Assembly: GCF_964340395.1 (NCBI RefSeq)
Contig: NC_135563.1
Coordinates: 9,055,575 to 9,119,574, forward strand
Source: Glandiceps talaboti
Lineage: Eukaryota > Hemichordata > Enteropneusta > Spengelidae
Length of the DNA: 64,000 bases
Reading direction: 5' to 3'
Shown here one piece after another: positions 24,987 to 36,200 of this stretch (positions are counted from its first letter, which is position 1; every line of letters begins with the position of its first letter). Under the pieces are notes generated by a model. That model saw only the letters and a list, made by a program, of their open reading frames with translations, did not search any database and was not told the DNA's origin. A program made the translations under genes and the position numbers.

Positions 24987-27900
24987 CTACTGTTTTGGAC
25001 ATCCACTGACAAGCTTTTCTGAAAAGCTAACACCTGTGAATGAAGATAAGAAAATAACATACAATATTATGCAGCATAGTGATATCAAAACATTATTGAA
25101 ACTAGAAATTTTCATTGGAAGAATTTGAGGCAAAACATTTTGAATGGACAAATTTAAAGGGACAATCAAATGAATCATGCACCAAATATTAATAGTATTT
25201 TGGACCAATCACACAAGGTGATACATTATGTATGTGGTTAGCATGGGAGTGTTTTTGTTAAGGCGTTTAAGAGGTAAAATCAATCTACCCGAGTTCTCCT
25301 GCCATTTTACCAGGGTTCCTCACAAATATTATGGTAAAATGTATGGGAAACTATGCCAGTTTTATCAGATTTCACCCTTGCTGTTACTGGGCATGATGAG
25401 GGGAACATCGCCTTTACCAGCAAAGTGCAATTCTTGCACTTTCTTATCAATCCTTATCAGCTCATTACCATAACTAAGTGTTTGCTTTTTGTAATTACAT
25501 CTGATAAGCCTGAGTCGTTGCTGGTACAGGTACTATACTAGGTCAAGACTGAAATGCTGTCGACCGAATGTGTGCAAGTATTAGTGAGTGTGTTACTCCG
25601 CCGCAAGGCACAACTGGCTTGGGTGAAAGGTCACGATTTGGCTTGGGTGAAAGGTCACAATCCGATCGCAATCATAACATTAGGATACATCGTGCACCAT
25701 ACATTGACGATGTTACATGTGGTATATGGACATCAGATATGGGAATTTGCTATTTAAGTATCTCTGTGCTTAATTTTTCAAAAAATTCTTTAACTAACTA
25801 GGGAACGAGAAAAACTGTAGTTCCGAGTGCAAGGTTACTTTCAAGGAGTGAATCGTTTGAGTCAAGGGACGTTATCAGCTGTTATAACTTTTATAATCCT
25901 ATTACAATTGACATTGCAAACAGATTTAGAGATTGTCAACAACCCGACTTGCCTATTGATGAACTCGGGTTATCCGTAATTTGGTTTTACCATGGATGTA
26001 TTAGTGAGATAATACATCCATGGTTTTACAGAGCATTTCCGACATGGGTTCCTAGACCTTAGCTAAAAACACTGTATGGCTATCCCAAACCCAATTAAAT
26101 GTTTCAACCTATGTGAATATATATTATACACAAATATATAAGGTTTTAGGAAAAGTAGCTCTATCTATGTGGATTTCATTTTTGGGTTAAAAGATACCAG
26201 CAAACAGAAATATAATGGTGCAGTATATTTGTAGCAATTTTTCAGTTTTTGACTCTGAGCTACTTATCTGATGGGATAATATCCCATCAAACCATCAAAC
26301 AAGTCGCAGAGTTTAAGTACCCACCATGTGATCGCTCAACAAGGCTGTCTCTGATGGGTGACTGTACTGTAGTTCATTGACTTTTCACGCCATATGTGTA
26401 CAAAATTGTATCAAAGACAATGTCCCCTGACCACATTCCTGAGTAGACAGCGCCCTCTGTGGTGGTATATAAGTAGTAATGGTTTCACGGACTATGACAT
26501 CATCGGTTTGTCTTCAATTTACTTGGTTATCAACATCACTTACTTTAGTGATGTGTAATTCATATGATCTACATGTACCTTCAAACATATCATGTAGTCT
26601 CCCAGGAGTTAATGATATTCTTCAGATGGGCTGCATGTATCAGACCAGATGATGGATTGTCAGAGGAAATACAAGTCAGTCTTCAAGAGTATCAGTAGAT
26701 GAAAGTTTTGCAAACTCACTTCTTGGAAAAAGATCAACATTGATCATTGGTGCAGTTTTGGCATCAATAGTTTATAAGGCGTTTGTTAATTCCTACCACT
26801 AGAGGGCGAACTTCTAAATATCTACCCAGCCAATGTGCACATCTACAGATTTGTAATATTTCTACATAGATGATGCCCCACCCCCTCCCTCTGTATTTCA
26901 ATATGACGGAGTACTTAATCTACTGATACAGACCACAGTTTACAAATTTTGATCTGTAACTTTCATAATGTTCATGATGGGAAGCTATTTCTCTTACCGA
27001 GTGCCTTGACAAATCCCACTAAATTTTTGTAATTCTGACCAGCATCGCACAGTGCTCCAGCAATATTGGATATGGAGAATGCATGTAATAATGTACCCAT
27101 TCTTTTCCCATCATCTCCGTAATAAAATGCCATATTCATTGTATCAATGTACTGATGAACAAGTGTCATGTGCTGACCCTGTGAAAAAAAAAAGTTATAA
27201 GAAAAAAAGAAGAAAAATAAACTCTTCCTAAAAATCTAAATATCAAAGTTTGGCATCTTGTTTTGTAAAATTGAAGTAAATGTCAATGGTGGATTCTTAC
27301 TACTGTAGTCAAAGTTCAAATCCTGAGATCCCAACCACAACTAAACATTGTCAAGTCCTTTACCTGTCAACGTTTTTGACAAAATCATTTTCCTCTCCAT
27401 GTATAGTCAAACTGACAAATTTCACTGCAAATCTGGCTAAACCGCCGACTGGGGCAATGGTGAACAGCGCATGTCAGTAGCCCCATCTACACGTAGGTCG
27501 TCCTACCTGAGGCAGTCCCAAGTCCTACCTGAGGTAGGATAGATTTGTGTCTACACGTAGGAAGGTTACAGTGTAGATGTCGCGCGTTCCGTCCTGACAG
27601 TACTATAGGACGAAGTCAGGAGGGTTTCAGGAAACCTCTCAAAGGTGTCCTAAGTCAGGACGGTTTCAGGACAGGTTCAGGATGCGTTTGCGTCTACACG
27701 CGCTTCAAACTATCCTGAATCCTACCTCAGGTAGGATTTTTAGTGCCGTGTAGATGGGGCTACTAGTAATCCACCACAAACTGACAAGAAGGTGTAATTG
27801 GTGACTACATTCAGACAATTGCTCATTAATATTCAATTAGTACAGCTGTTTTGACATTTAGGTGAAAGGTTCAATACCATTAAACTCTTGCTGTGGGGGG

Positions 27901-30900
27901 GGGGGGAGCTCAGAATCTTATGTTAGAGTAACCAGTTTGACTATACGGTGGAGATGATCATAGTGATCATAACACGTATAGGAAACTAGACTAAACCACA
28001 ATCAACAGCTCTGACTAAACCATGACTGTAATAGTGCCACGTACTCTATTTCCTGTTGAACATTAGAGGTCAATGACCCTTTCTGAGTATATCAGTTTTC
28101 AGTTTTACGAAATCATTGCCACTTTAATAAAATCATAAGAACTTGTATTAACATGTGTAGGTTCCTTTTCTTTCTTATTAGAGGGGCAATTAAGTCAGAA
28201 GTTTTGGGATAAAGTTTATCTATGTAAGGACTCATGGACCTTATGAGGGACTATTATCCTAATGTTAATGGTATGATACAAAATGTAACTGAACAGATGT
28301 ACTTGCCAAACAGTCACCTCAAAATAATCACCGTCTGACAGTGACTTGCCCATCTTAGCTGTACGTTTATAATTTATTTTTCAACAGTATACCTTACAGC
28401 CTACATTGCAGCTTTATAAAAACACAGTAAAAAATTAAACCTCTTCTCACTACATTTTGTAGACGAATAAACAAATACAAATCACCTGAAGTAAGAACTG
28501 AGCTGATACATTGTACTTTCTGAGATCAGATCCTGCAACAAATGAGTAACGGCCATCAGGTCCACCTGGTTAAAATACAATAATTACATCACGATTCACT
28601 TTAATGATACAACATAATGACAGAATTGCAAACTTGACACTTGGGATAAATCATAACATTTAATCCTTCTTTATTGTAGTAGCATAAATTTACATTCAAT
28701 GTTTCTTTATCTACATCAAGCAAGGAGACTCTCTTTTCCTACATGTAGTTGTTGATGTAAATATTATAATCTTTTTATTGTACATTATTTACAAAATCTT
28801 TGATTTACATTTGATTTATATTCGGTTTATGATCCCAGGCTGAATATATCACCTATTAAAGTCTAAATGTATTTCTGTGGAAATATACAATTTTATCTTT
28901 CACTCATACACACATGGAACATGCATGCACACACACACATGCACGCATGCACGCACGTGCGTGTACCCCTGTGTGCATGCCCCTTGAAAGTCCTGAAATC
29001 ACTTCAAATCAGTATTAAATGAAAAAATAATAATTCAAATAATTCGAAACCTTCATATCACCTTCTTGTAAATTTGTGACAATGCTGGTGTACATGTCTT
29101 CTGGTTGTTTTTCTGCAATGAAATAACAGACACTGGTTCGTCATAATTGATCACGATCAGTCAAAATTAATTCAATGACAGTCTCAAACTATAGAGGGCG
29201 ATCTTTATGATGTTTGGGCTTGGCTGATGATGATGAAATCATGAATTTTCATTCAAAATGAATTCTCACTTACCAAAGTAGAAGTCTAGAGTACAGCAGG
29301 CATTACCTGTGGAAAAAATAGAGAGTCTGTGAGAGACTTTGTATGGTCAGTTATTTATTTACCACTCTGGCAATCAAAGTCTCAGTTTACTAAGATAGAC
29401 ACAAATTAAAGTTATGCAAGTTGTTGTTCGCCATGGTAGACTACAAGAGGTGGGTGATAGTGGTGCCTTCGATGTGATAAACCATGTTGTGAGGTTATTG
29501 ACATAGAAAATGTAAATGCATCTATGCACTTTTCTTGTACTGATTTAGTTATTGTACCTAGATAGAATAGTAGAATATTATGCAATATGTTGTTGTTGTT
29601 GTTGGCAGCAGCGACGTCGTTGGCATTGGTTCTTGTTTGTTTCTTTGGTTGTTGTTGTTTTGTTTTGTTGTTGTTGTTTTTTGGGGGGGAGGAATCGTTG
29701 TCAATGAACAAACTTAAATCTATCACAAGTTATTACTGAACAGCCAAATATTCCTTGTTGTCCACATTGCAAAACACACTTGCAGAATATTGAAAATGTG
29801 TGCTTCCTCCTGTATTTATTGTATTGTGAATAGTGTGTACTTGAGTGTGGTGTACAGTGAGTGTAGACAAAACTGTGGAATATGGTAAAACTGACAACAC
29901 TTTCCAGTGCATTTTATCATATTGGTGGGGAACCCTGGTAAAATTTACAGGTGAACTCAGTTAGATTTTAACTACTTACAGCCCTTAGCAAAATATAGTA
30001 AAATCACTGTGTGGGTAATATTTTTTCAATTTGTTGTACACAATGTCATGTATTTGTTCAAAATGAAATTATATTTTCCATAGAAACCAAAGACCATTAT
30101 GACCATTTAATAGTTCACAAAATGTCACCTCTTTATTTTCTCTCTGCATGCGAGGTTGTATTTAAGGGTGACCCTATTTTTGTTCATGTTTCTCATTACA
30201 TTTACATAGCAACGATGAGTACGAGTCAGTCAGGTGATTAAAAAAACCAAAAAATAACATTTTCCATGTTTCTCTGCTCTCTCCTTTTCCTCCTCTCTAT
30301 CTTCTTTTCACTAGATTCCTGGTAACAAGCCCTTTCCCAGCTTCTCTACACATTTGGCAGGTTCTCAGTCCACCTACTTGAATATCTTCCATCATGAAAG
30401 AAATGCTCTGTTTGTGAACAAGTGTCGTTGCTATTCTTGCCTGTTCCGGAAAATAGAGGGCAAGCAAAATTTTTTTGACGTCGGAACTGAAAATTTGGGT
30501 AACACGAAAAAAATATGGTCACTCCAACGTTACATGTTACGTTTTTAACTATTGTCGTCTTTCATATCTCCATGCACACACCAGACGACATTGCAAAACG
30601 ACGCTGTGCGCATTCCTGCCATCACCCTCGTCAGTGACTTTTGCATTTCGATATTTGATGTGACAATCCACTGCTGACTGAGGGCCATAAAGGGCTGGGT
30701 TAGATACCCCACACCTGACTAGTCCTGCTTGCAGACGGAGTAAGTCGGGACTCGATTCTGACTTATGTTAGAATCGCGTCCTGTACACTTTCGGCAAACA
30801 AGATCCAAGACTGACCGTCTCGATCGTTCACAAAACAAATTAAAAAAAAATATAGCCTCGTAACTCACCGCAAGTGCCACAGTCAGGTCTATCACAGTCT

Positions 30901-30971
30901 GGTGGCTGACACGACAATGTTAATATCACTATCGACAGCTGTACTACTAGTAGTAAAACGTACCGTAACAT
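24987..30971 (-). CDS. Small secreted conserved-looking protein, unknown function (6 exons)
   Basis: Exons 30869-30971, 29274-29306 (33 bp), 29062-29112, 28486-28565, 26998-27178 and 24987-25033 (minus strand) join in phase into 164 residues. The ATG at 30971 starts a signal peptide (MLRYVLLLVVQLSIVILTLS), then a cysteine-rich segment (CQPPDCDRPDCGTCGNACC) and a compact domain with GGPDGRYSFVAGSDLRKY, FLLQGQHMTLVHQYIDT and FSISNIAGALCDAGQNYKNL. With the end exon at 24987-25033 it stops in VSGCPKQ, supplying a last cysteine. All junctions have good acceptors (for example a pyrimidine tract plus CACAG before 25033). I recall similar GGPDGRY/DAGQNYKNL patterns in unnamed secreted proteins but cannot name a family. 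A different terminal exon at 24556-24656 also fits in phase. Confidence 0.78.
25268..25345 (+). repeat. Dispersed repeat copy (plus orientation)
   Basis: ATTTTACCAGGGTTCCTCAC, followed by ATTATGGTAAAATGTATGGG and GCCAGTTTTATCAG, matches the reverse complement of 29884-29960 word for word with about 20 percent change. It is intronic to the small secreted gene. Confidence 0.6.
25614..25661. repeat. 24-bp perfect tandem duplication with AGGTCA half-sites
   Basis: TGGCTTGGGTGAAAGGTCAC occurs twice, 24 bp apart. Each copy has an AAGGTCA nuclear-receptor half-site word. Confidence 0.85.
25989..26024. repeat. Perfect 15-bp inverted repeat
   Basis: ACCATGGATGTATTA and TAATACATCCATGGT surround a 6-base loop (GTGAGA). 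It lies in the last intron of the small secreted gene. Confidence 0.92.
27476..27764. mobile_element. 289-bp MITE with 18-bp terminal inverted repeats
   Basis: Left end AGTAGCCCCATCTACACG, right end its exact reverse complement. The inside is GC-richer than the surroundings and built from CCTACCTGAGGTAGGAT palindromes and GTCAGGA/GGTTTCAGGA direct repeats. No open frame is long enough to code a transposase, and no clear target-site duplication was found. It sits in the intron between 26998-27178 and 28486-28565. It is a non-autonomous DNA transposon of undetermined superfamily. Confidence 0.8.
29588..29691. repeat. GTT-rich low-complexity tract
   Basis: Runs of TTG/GTT repeats end in a poly-T and poly-G block. 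A similar composition recurs at 43660-43731. Confidence 0.85.
29884..29960 (-). repeat. Dispersed repeat copy (minus orientation)
   Basis: The reverse complement reads ATTTTACCAGGGTTCCCCAC, ATATGATAAAATGCACTGG, GTCAGTTTTACCAT, matching the copy at 25268-25345. Confidence 0.6.
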
Positions 30972-32204
30972 TTTACAAACGTAATGTAATTGCGTGTTCA
31001 ATGCCAACAGAGTTTGCGCAGCGTGAGACGGTATATGACCTTTGACCGGCGATGTGTAGCGCACCCCCATTTTTTTGGGCTTCCCTCCCCCATTCTCCTC
31101 TTGACCTTAGTTTGGTGAGAATTAGTTTATTGTGTCATATTGGCATTGGAGAAATGTTTTCTCCTCGATATCGACAGATCACGGCCATATATGCTAACTT
31201 TTGTGGCAAAAGATAAGTCGATACAAACAGACAATGGAACAAAAGTTGGTACCCGAGACAAACTACACTGCACTTGCAACATAAACGACAAGAGACCAGT
31301 ACAGTACAGTCATAACATTAAACATGACATTTATGGAAAGGCCTAAGGAGATACAACGCAAAAGGTATTTGTTACTCTCAGTAAAGTAATGGGGGTAATG
31401 TGTACGTGTCGCAGCCCATTCATATCAATCGTCACTTTTTAGGGATAGAGGTGCAAACAAGAGTGAGAATACCTTTCAGGCAGTTATCAAATGACAAGCT
31501 CATACTGGTGACCTCGCCTGTAAATGCTTTTAAACTAGCCTGTGAAATACCTGTACATTCCCCGGGGCATGATATCGTCATCCCTTATAATTTTTTAAGA
31601 GCGCCACCAACGGCTGATCTGTCACTCTACTTTACTATATATGGACGAGGATTTAATCTTCAAGGGTATTTTCAGGCCAAACTTCCTTTTAGGAAATGAC
31701 GCATGTACACAAATGCAAGTGTTAATTTGTCATCTTTGAAAACAGTCGGCTCTGGTACTGCGAGATGCAAACGACTAGCACATTGACGCTATCGACTTGA
31801 TCATGGTTTCAAGTTTTGAAACGCGTGATCGATCACCAGCCCCCCCCCCCCCCCGCGACCCAAAAGAACAACAGTCTACGAACAAAGACAATACTAGTAT
31901 ATAATACGTCAACGCTGTTACGACTGAGGTTGGAATACAAGTATAGTTAAATTGACAACTTTCCACGTTCTGTTCCTAATTTATAAATCACGCTTTGGGC
32001 TTTTAAAAACTGTTCGCAATTGGTTTGTACGTAAATTCTTATTTCGGATCTAAAATGTTTCGAATAAAGTTTTTTTTAGAGACCAAGAATATCGACGCTG
32101 CATTGAACTATACTAACAGATAATTTGGAAATTTCAGAGTATCAGTCCAACTATAATATTGAGCGGGTCCCAGGTGTTATATTCGGAAACAGTTCTTGAA
32201 GATG

Positions 32205-32310
32205 CTTGATGATATAGGAATAAAACCAAGAGACCAGTTTCCAAGAGTTAAAATTCTTTATTTTTCCGACGTTTCGGTCTTTCACAGAAGACCTTCCTCA
32301 GGGTAAAAGT
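32205..32310 (-). mobile_element. Fragment of a Penelope-like retroelement end with hammerhead motif
   Basis: On the minus strand, CTGAGGA is followed by a hairpin (GGTCTTC...GAAAGACC) and then CGAAACGTC (32264-32303). This fits the hammerhead ribozyme core (CUGANGA, stem II, GAAA) that Penelope-like elements are known to carry in their terminal repeats. The flanking AAAATAAAGAATTTTAACTC on the same strand also resembles such ends. No reverse transcriptase frame is present, so this is a decayed, truncated copy. Confidence 0.55.
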
Positions 32311-32751
32311 GGTTCAAACGGCACACAGGTAAACTACGTGTCAATCGGGCCGATCATGGATGTTACTAACACTTCATTTTTACAGTCGTGTGGTTAATTG
32401 TAAAGCGCACGGTGCATATTTTTAATCCTCATCTACCCAACCAGTATGTGTACAAACAAAAATGTTATGCATTGGCCTTTCATTTTGAGCAAGGCCACTC
32501 CATAGCTTTGGTCCACTCCCCTACCAGTGGAAATATATATACGTGTAATATGTGTAGTACTAGTTGAGAATTAAATTAGATAGTTTCCAGGTACATATCC
32601 CAACATCTCTCGGAAGGTAGCAGTCCTGATAATGTGACAAGTTAGTCAGCTCGACTGTGCAACGTCACGTGACCTTGCCACGTAGTCGGTGAGCAAATTC
32701 GCCGTTTTGAGAAGCCCACGCGCATTGGCAAACCCCTTTAGAAAGAGCAGG

Positions 32752-32787
32752 GCGTGTGCGTGTGCGTGTGCGTGGGCGGGGGCGGGG

Positions 32788-32830
<43 letters not shown>

Positions 32831-32853
32831 CGCGCGCGTGTGGCGGGCGGGGG
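32752..32853. repeat. (GT)n-(GC)n alternating purine-pyrimidine tract
   Basis: GCGTGT words lead into (GT)n and then an uninterrupted (GC)n block ending in GGCGGGCGGGGG. Long alternating GT/GC DNA is the classic Z-DNA former. Confidence 0.93.
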
Positions 32854-32991
32854 TGTTCAGAACGACTACTTTTCTTGCAGTGTAGGGGAACTAGTAGTGT
32901 TGAAGAATAACGCAATATCACCATGTCACAATCAGAAAAAACTACAAACTGGTCAAGGTACCTTTTTCTAGAAATTCACTCTTAAGATAGA

Positions 32992-32997
32992 TTTATT
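32992..32997 (-). terminator. Poly(A) signal of the GPI-like gene
   Basis: AATAAA on the minus strand, about 220 bp beyond the TGA at 33218-33220. Confidence 0.6.
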
Positions 32998-33217
32998 GCT
33001 CTCAACGTAAAGTTGAAAATAGATACATATTATGCATTCATCTAATAAACTATAACAAAGATGACAAACATGTTGGGTTGAGCTTGGCTCTTAATTTGGA
33101 CAATTAGTAATTAAATATAATTAATTCATATACTAGTAGTCTCTAACAAGACAATCCGTCTAGTCTATTGGGGTCAATAATTTTCAAGAATCTTATTCGT
33201 TCACTTGTAATTCTGCA

Positions 33218-36200
33218 TCAAAATGAACGCACAATAAAACACAAGACAGCTACAATATATGAAATATAACTAGGTCGAAAAACAACGCTACTACCAACTG
33301 GAGAATCGAACAATGAAACCCTTTCACATTCATACAAATCAACATCTAACTCTGTAAATTCGGGACAGGTGCATTCTAGTTCGTTTGTATAGTGAACGGC
33401 ATTCTTGGGACACCCAGCGGCTCCGAATGGAATGACTTGGCTATGGTACTCCGGTATGCTGTTGTCGATGTCACGGACGCGACGTGTGTGGGTTATTCTT
33501 TTGTCTTTTACGGCATGGTGAAGCACGATGTTCTTAGAGTCGTCTCGCTCGTAGTAATATGGGAAGTCGTTGGCTGACCGTTTTCGTCTTGTCTTTTCCT
33601 CTAGTCTATACACAGTTGTAATGGTGTAAGTGTCAGATAATCCAGACAAGGCCTTGTTTATAAATACTGATCTATGGATTGGCACTAAAAAGAGAAGGAA
33701 GAGGTGATTAAAAGCATTTCCAAGTGTAAACGTAGAGGGCGTTTTTTTCAGTTACGTTTACTTCGAATTGAAATTCGAATTACTGAACACGTGTTATAAT
33801 GATAAGAGTAACCTATAGCTAGGCACGCGTTATTGGTTTTTAAATTCATTTTATATGGAGAATCGCCAGATTTCAGAGCAGACGACAAATCTCTGAACAA
33901 CTATGGTATAGTCTAATTCGAATACAGAATAAAAATCATGTGAAGTAATTTATTAGTAACCAATATATATTTTTTTCTTCAAAAAATCTTCCTACCACAC
34001 CAAGTTCGGCGATTCAGAATTAATTCTAAACAAGAGTTCATGTACATTATATCAGTGCGTGCAAACCAGGGGGTGGGAGGGGTGATACTTTTGTGCAATT
34101 ACATTTTTGTCGCATTCCAATGCAAGGAGGGTATAGGGCCAATCTTCTTCACGCACTGAACTTCTGAAACCCCCTCCCTCATGTAATATGTGCCCAGCCC
34201 CTTAGCGACGTTTATTTGTTGCCACAATCGCATCCTGAAAACTCACCTGGTCTTAAATCGCCACCGTCAGTTAACTCCACGTACTGTTGTGATTGCAACG
34301 GTTGCTCAAAGTCGCTGCTCAAGTCTGCAATAGTGTACGTTGAGTTATCTCCACTTTTGGACAGCGACAAGTCGGCATCAACGTGTGCCACATATCGGTC
34401 TGTTAAAGAGGCATGCAGGCATCCCTGTTTCACCGAAAAAAAAGAATGCTAGTAAGATATTTTTATTTTAAGGTTGTGAAGGCATTTGCAACTGTCAAAA
34501 GTCTTTACTCTACAGCACAATCACTGGTTGGCTGATATTTAATGCAAAGATGACCACAACTCGTCTAAACAGAAGCAGACACCAGCGACGGTATTTTGAG
34601 TATTTGGAAATACCTAACGCAAAATACTAGGACCATCCTTGAATAGAATACTAGCCTACAAGAGACTGAGCTCTAGATAACAGACTGTGCGCCAAATCTA
34701 CCAAGATTTTCCTATCCATTGTTTTTTTTTCAAAAGTTTTAGTATATCTGGTTGAAACGTTAACCACATCTGTAGAACAACTTGTGATTTGGGCAGTGGT
34801 GCACCGTACCGAGCCGCATTAGCGCCCTCGCTCAGGCAAGGGCCACTCTAAAAATGGTAACAAAAGCGCCCAGGGCGCTACCGTGGCTTGTACTTACATC
34901 TGGGTAAGTATCACCAGCATAGTCTTGCCCTCGGCAAACCATGAACAACATCAACTTGAGGGTGTAGTCTCTTCTTAACAACGCTGGTGAAAATTTTACT
35001 TCGAGAGTCACTTCTTCCTTGTGCAGCACGCCCCTAGCACCATCTACGGAGAATTCTTCGTTGTTTATTCCTAGATGGAAGGACAAAGATAGCACAAAGT
35101 TTTTAAAGGTTTACAGCACGAATAGTTGAACATGTTAATAGCTCATAGGATTTTGACCCCCCCCCCCCCGTTTCACTGTGGAATGCTTTATTCCATTAAA
35201 CATTAGGTGTGAAAAACAGTTATCTGATAAAGCTAGAGAAAAAGTTGGCCCAGAGCAAAAGAATAATCCTATGTAAGCCTCACGGCTCCACTAATAAATT
35301 AACACAAATACCAGAAACTGGGATTGAATCATGGGTCTTTTAGTTGGACAGTTTGTGGGTTTGATCTACCGCATTAATGAGTATATGTTGGTCACGATGA
35401 TTTTAGTAGACAGTGCAAAACATGAATAAAAAATAAAGTCAAAGTGAACAAATTATGGGTAGAAACAGAAGCCATGTGTATATTTTTTTTATCTCGATTA
35501 CAGCACAGACAAGTAACACTTGTCTGATTACACGCAATCTGATTAAAGTTCGATGTAGTGTACACTGCATGATTTCTTTTTGGCTGTTCCGTTTACTGTC
35601 GTTTGTTCTTTAAGGAGTGCTCACAAAAGAACAAACGACAGTAAACATAACAGCCAAAAGAAATCGCGCCGTGTACACTACATCGGATTTTAATCAGATT
35701 TTTGAATTATGGGGTGATTATATCCACAAAATAGGGGCACCACTGTCACTCATGTACTCCATCACACCAAACAACAGTCCGTAGTTTTAATTTGCATCTC
35801 TTAGTCTGCTGCAACCTCGATTGTTGATGTAGTATCAGTTGTATGAAGGTCTCGCACTCAAATTCCTTACCTCTGAGAGATACCAATGTAATGGTGATTT
35901 GGTCATCTTCAGCATCCTCAAGCAGCACTGTCGTCTGGATTGTGATAGATGCAGTCACAATAGCAGCATCCTGGGGGATGATGGTACATGACGCCACCAC
36001 AGTCTGGTTATCCACGAGGTCACAGCTGTAGGTGTCGTAGAGAAACTCAAACTCGCCACTTGCATCAACCGGAACGTTGTTTGATGCCAACGAGGTATCG
36101 ATTTGCAGGATAAACTTGAAATCCCAAATCTGTCATAAAAGATGAACATCAAATATAAGTAATTCATGCGCGCGGGGAATCCAGACGACCGAATTTTATT

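Larger units (their letters stand above)
30972..33217. other. Spacer between two minus-strand genes
   Basis: It contains the presumed promoter of the small secreted gene, a poly-C run (31840-31854), a hammerhead-like retroelement fragment, a Z-DNA-prone dinucleotide tract and the poly(A) signal of the gene at 33218. A plus-strand open frame at 31400-31699 has no supporting splice or start context, and I do not call it. Confidence 0.55.

Noticed and set aside
24958-25033. Alternative frame VLAFQKSLSVDVQNSSRD through the terminal exon
   Set aside because: The preceding exon ends in phase 1, which forces the frame ending VSGCPKQ.
31400-31699. Plus-strand 99-codon open frame
   Set aside because: No upstream exon, no family motif, and it contains the short GCGCCACCAACGG word also seen in noncoding DNA near 1590.
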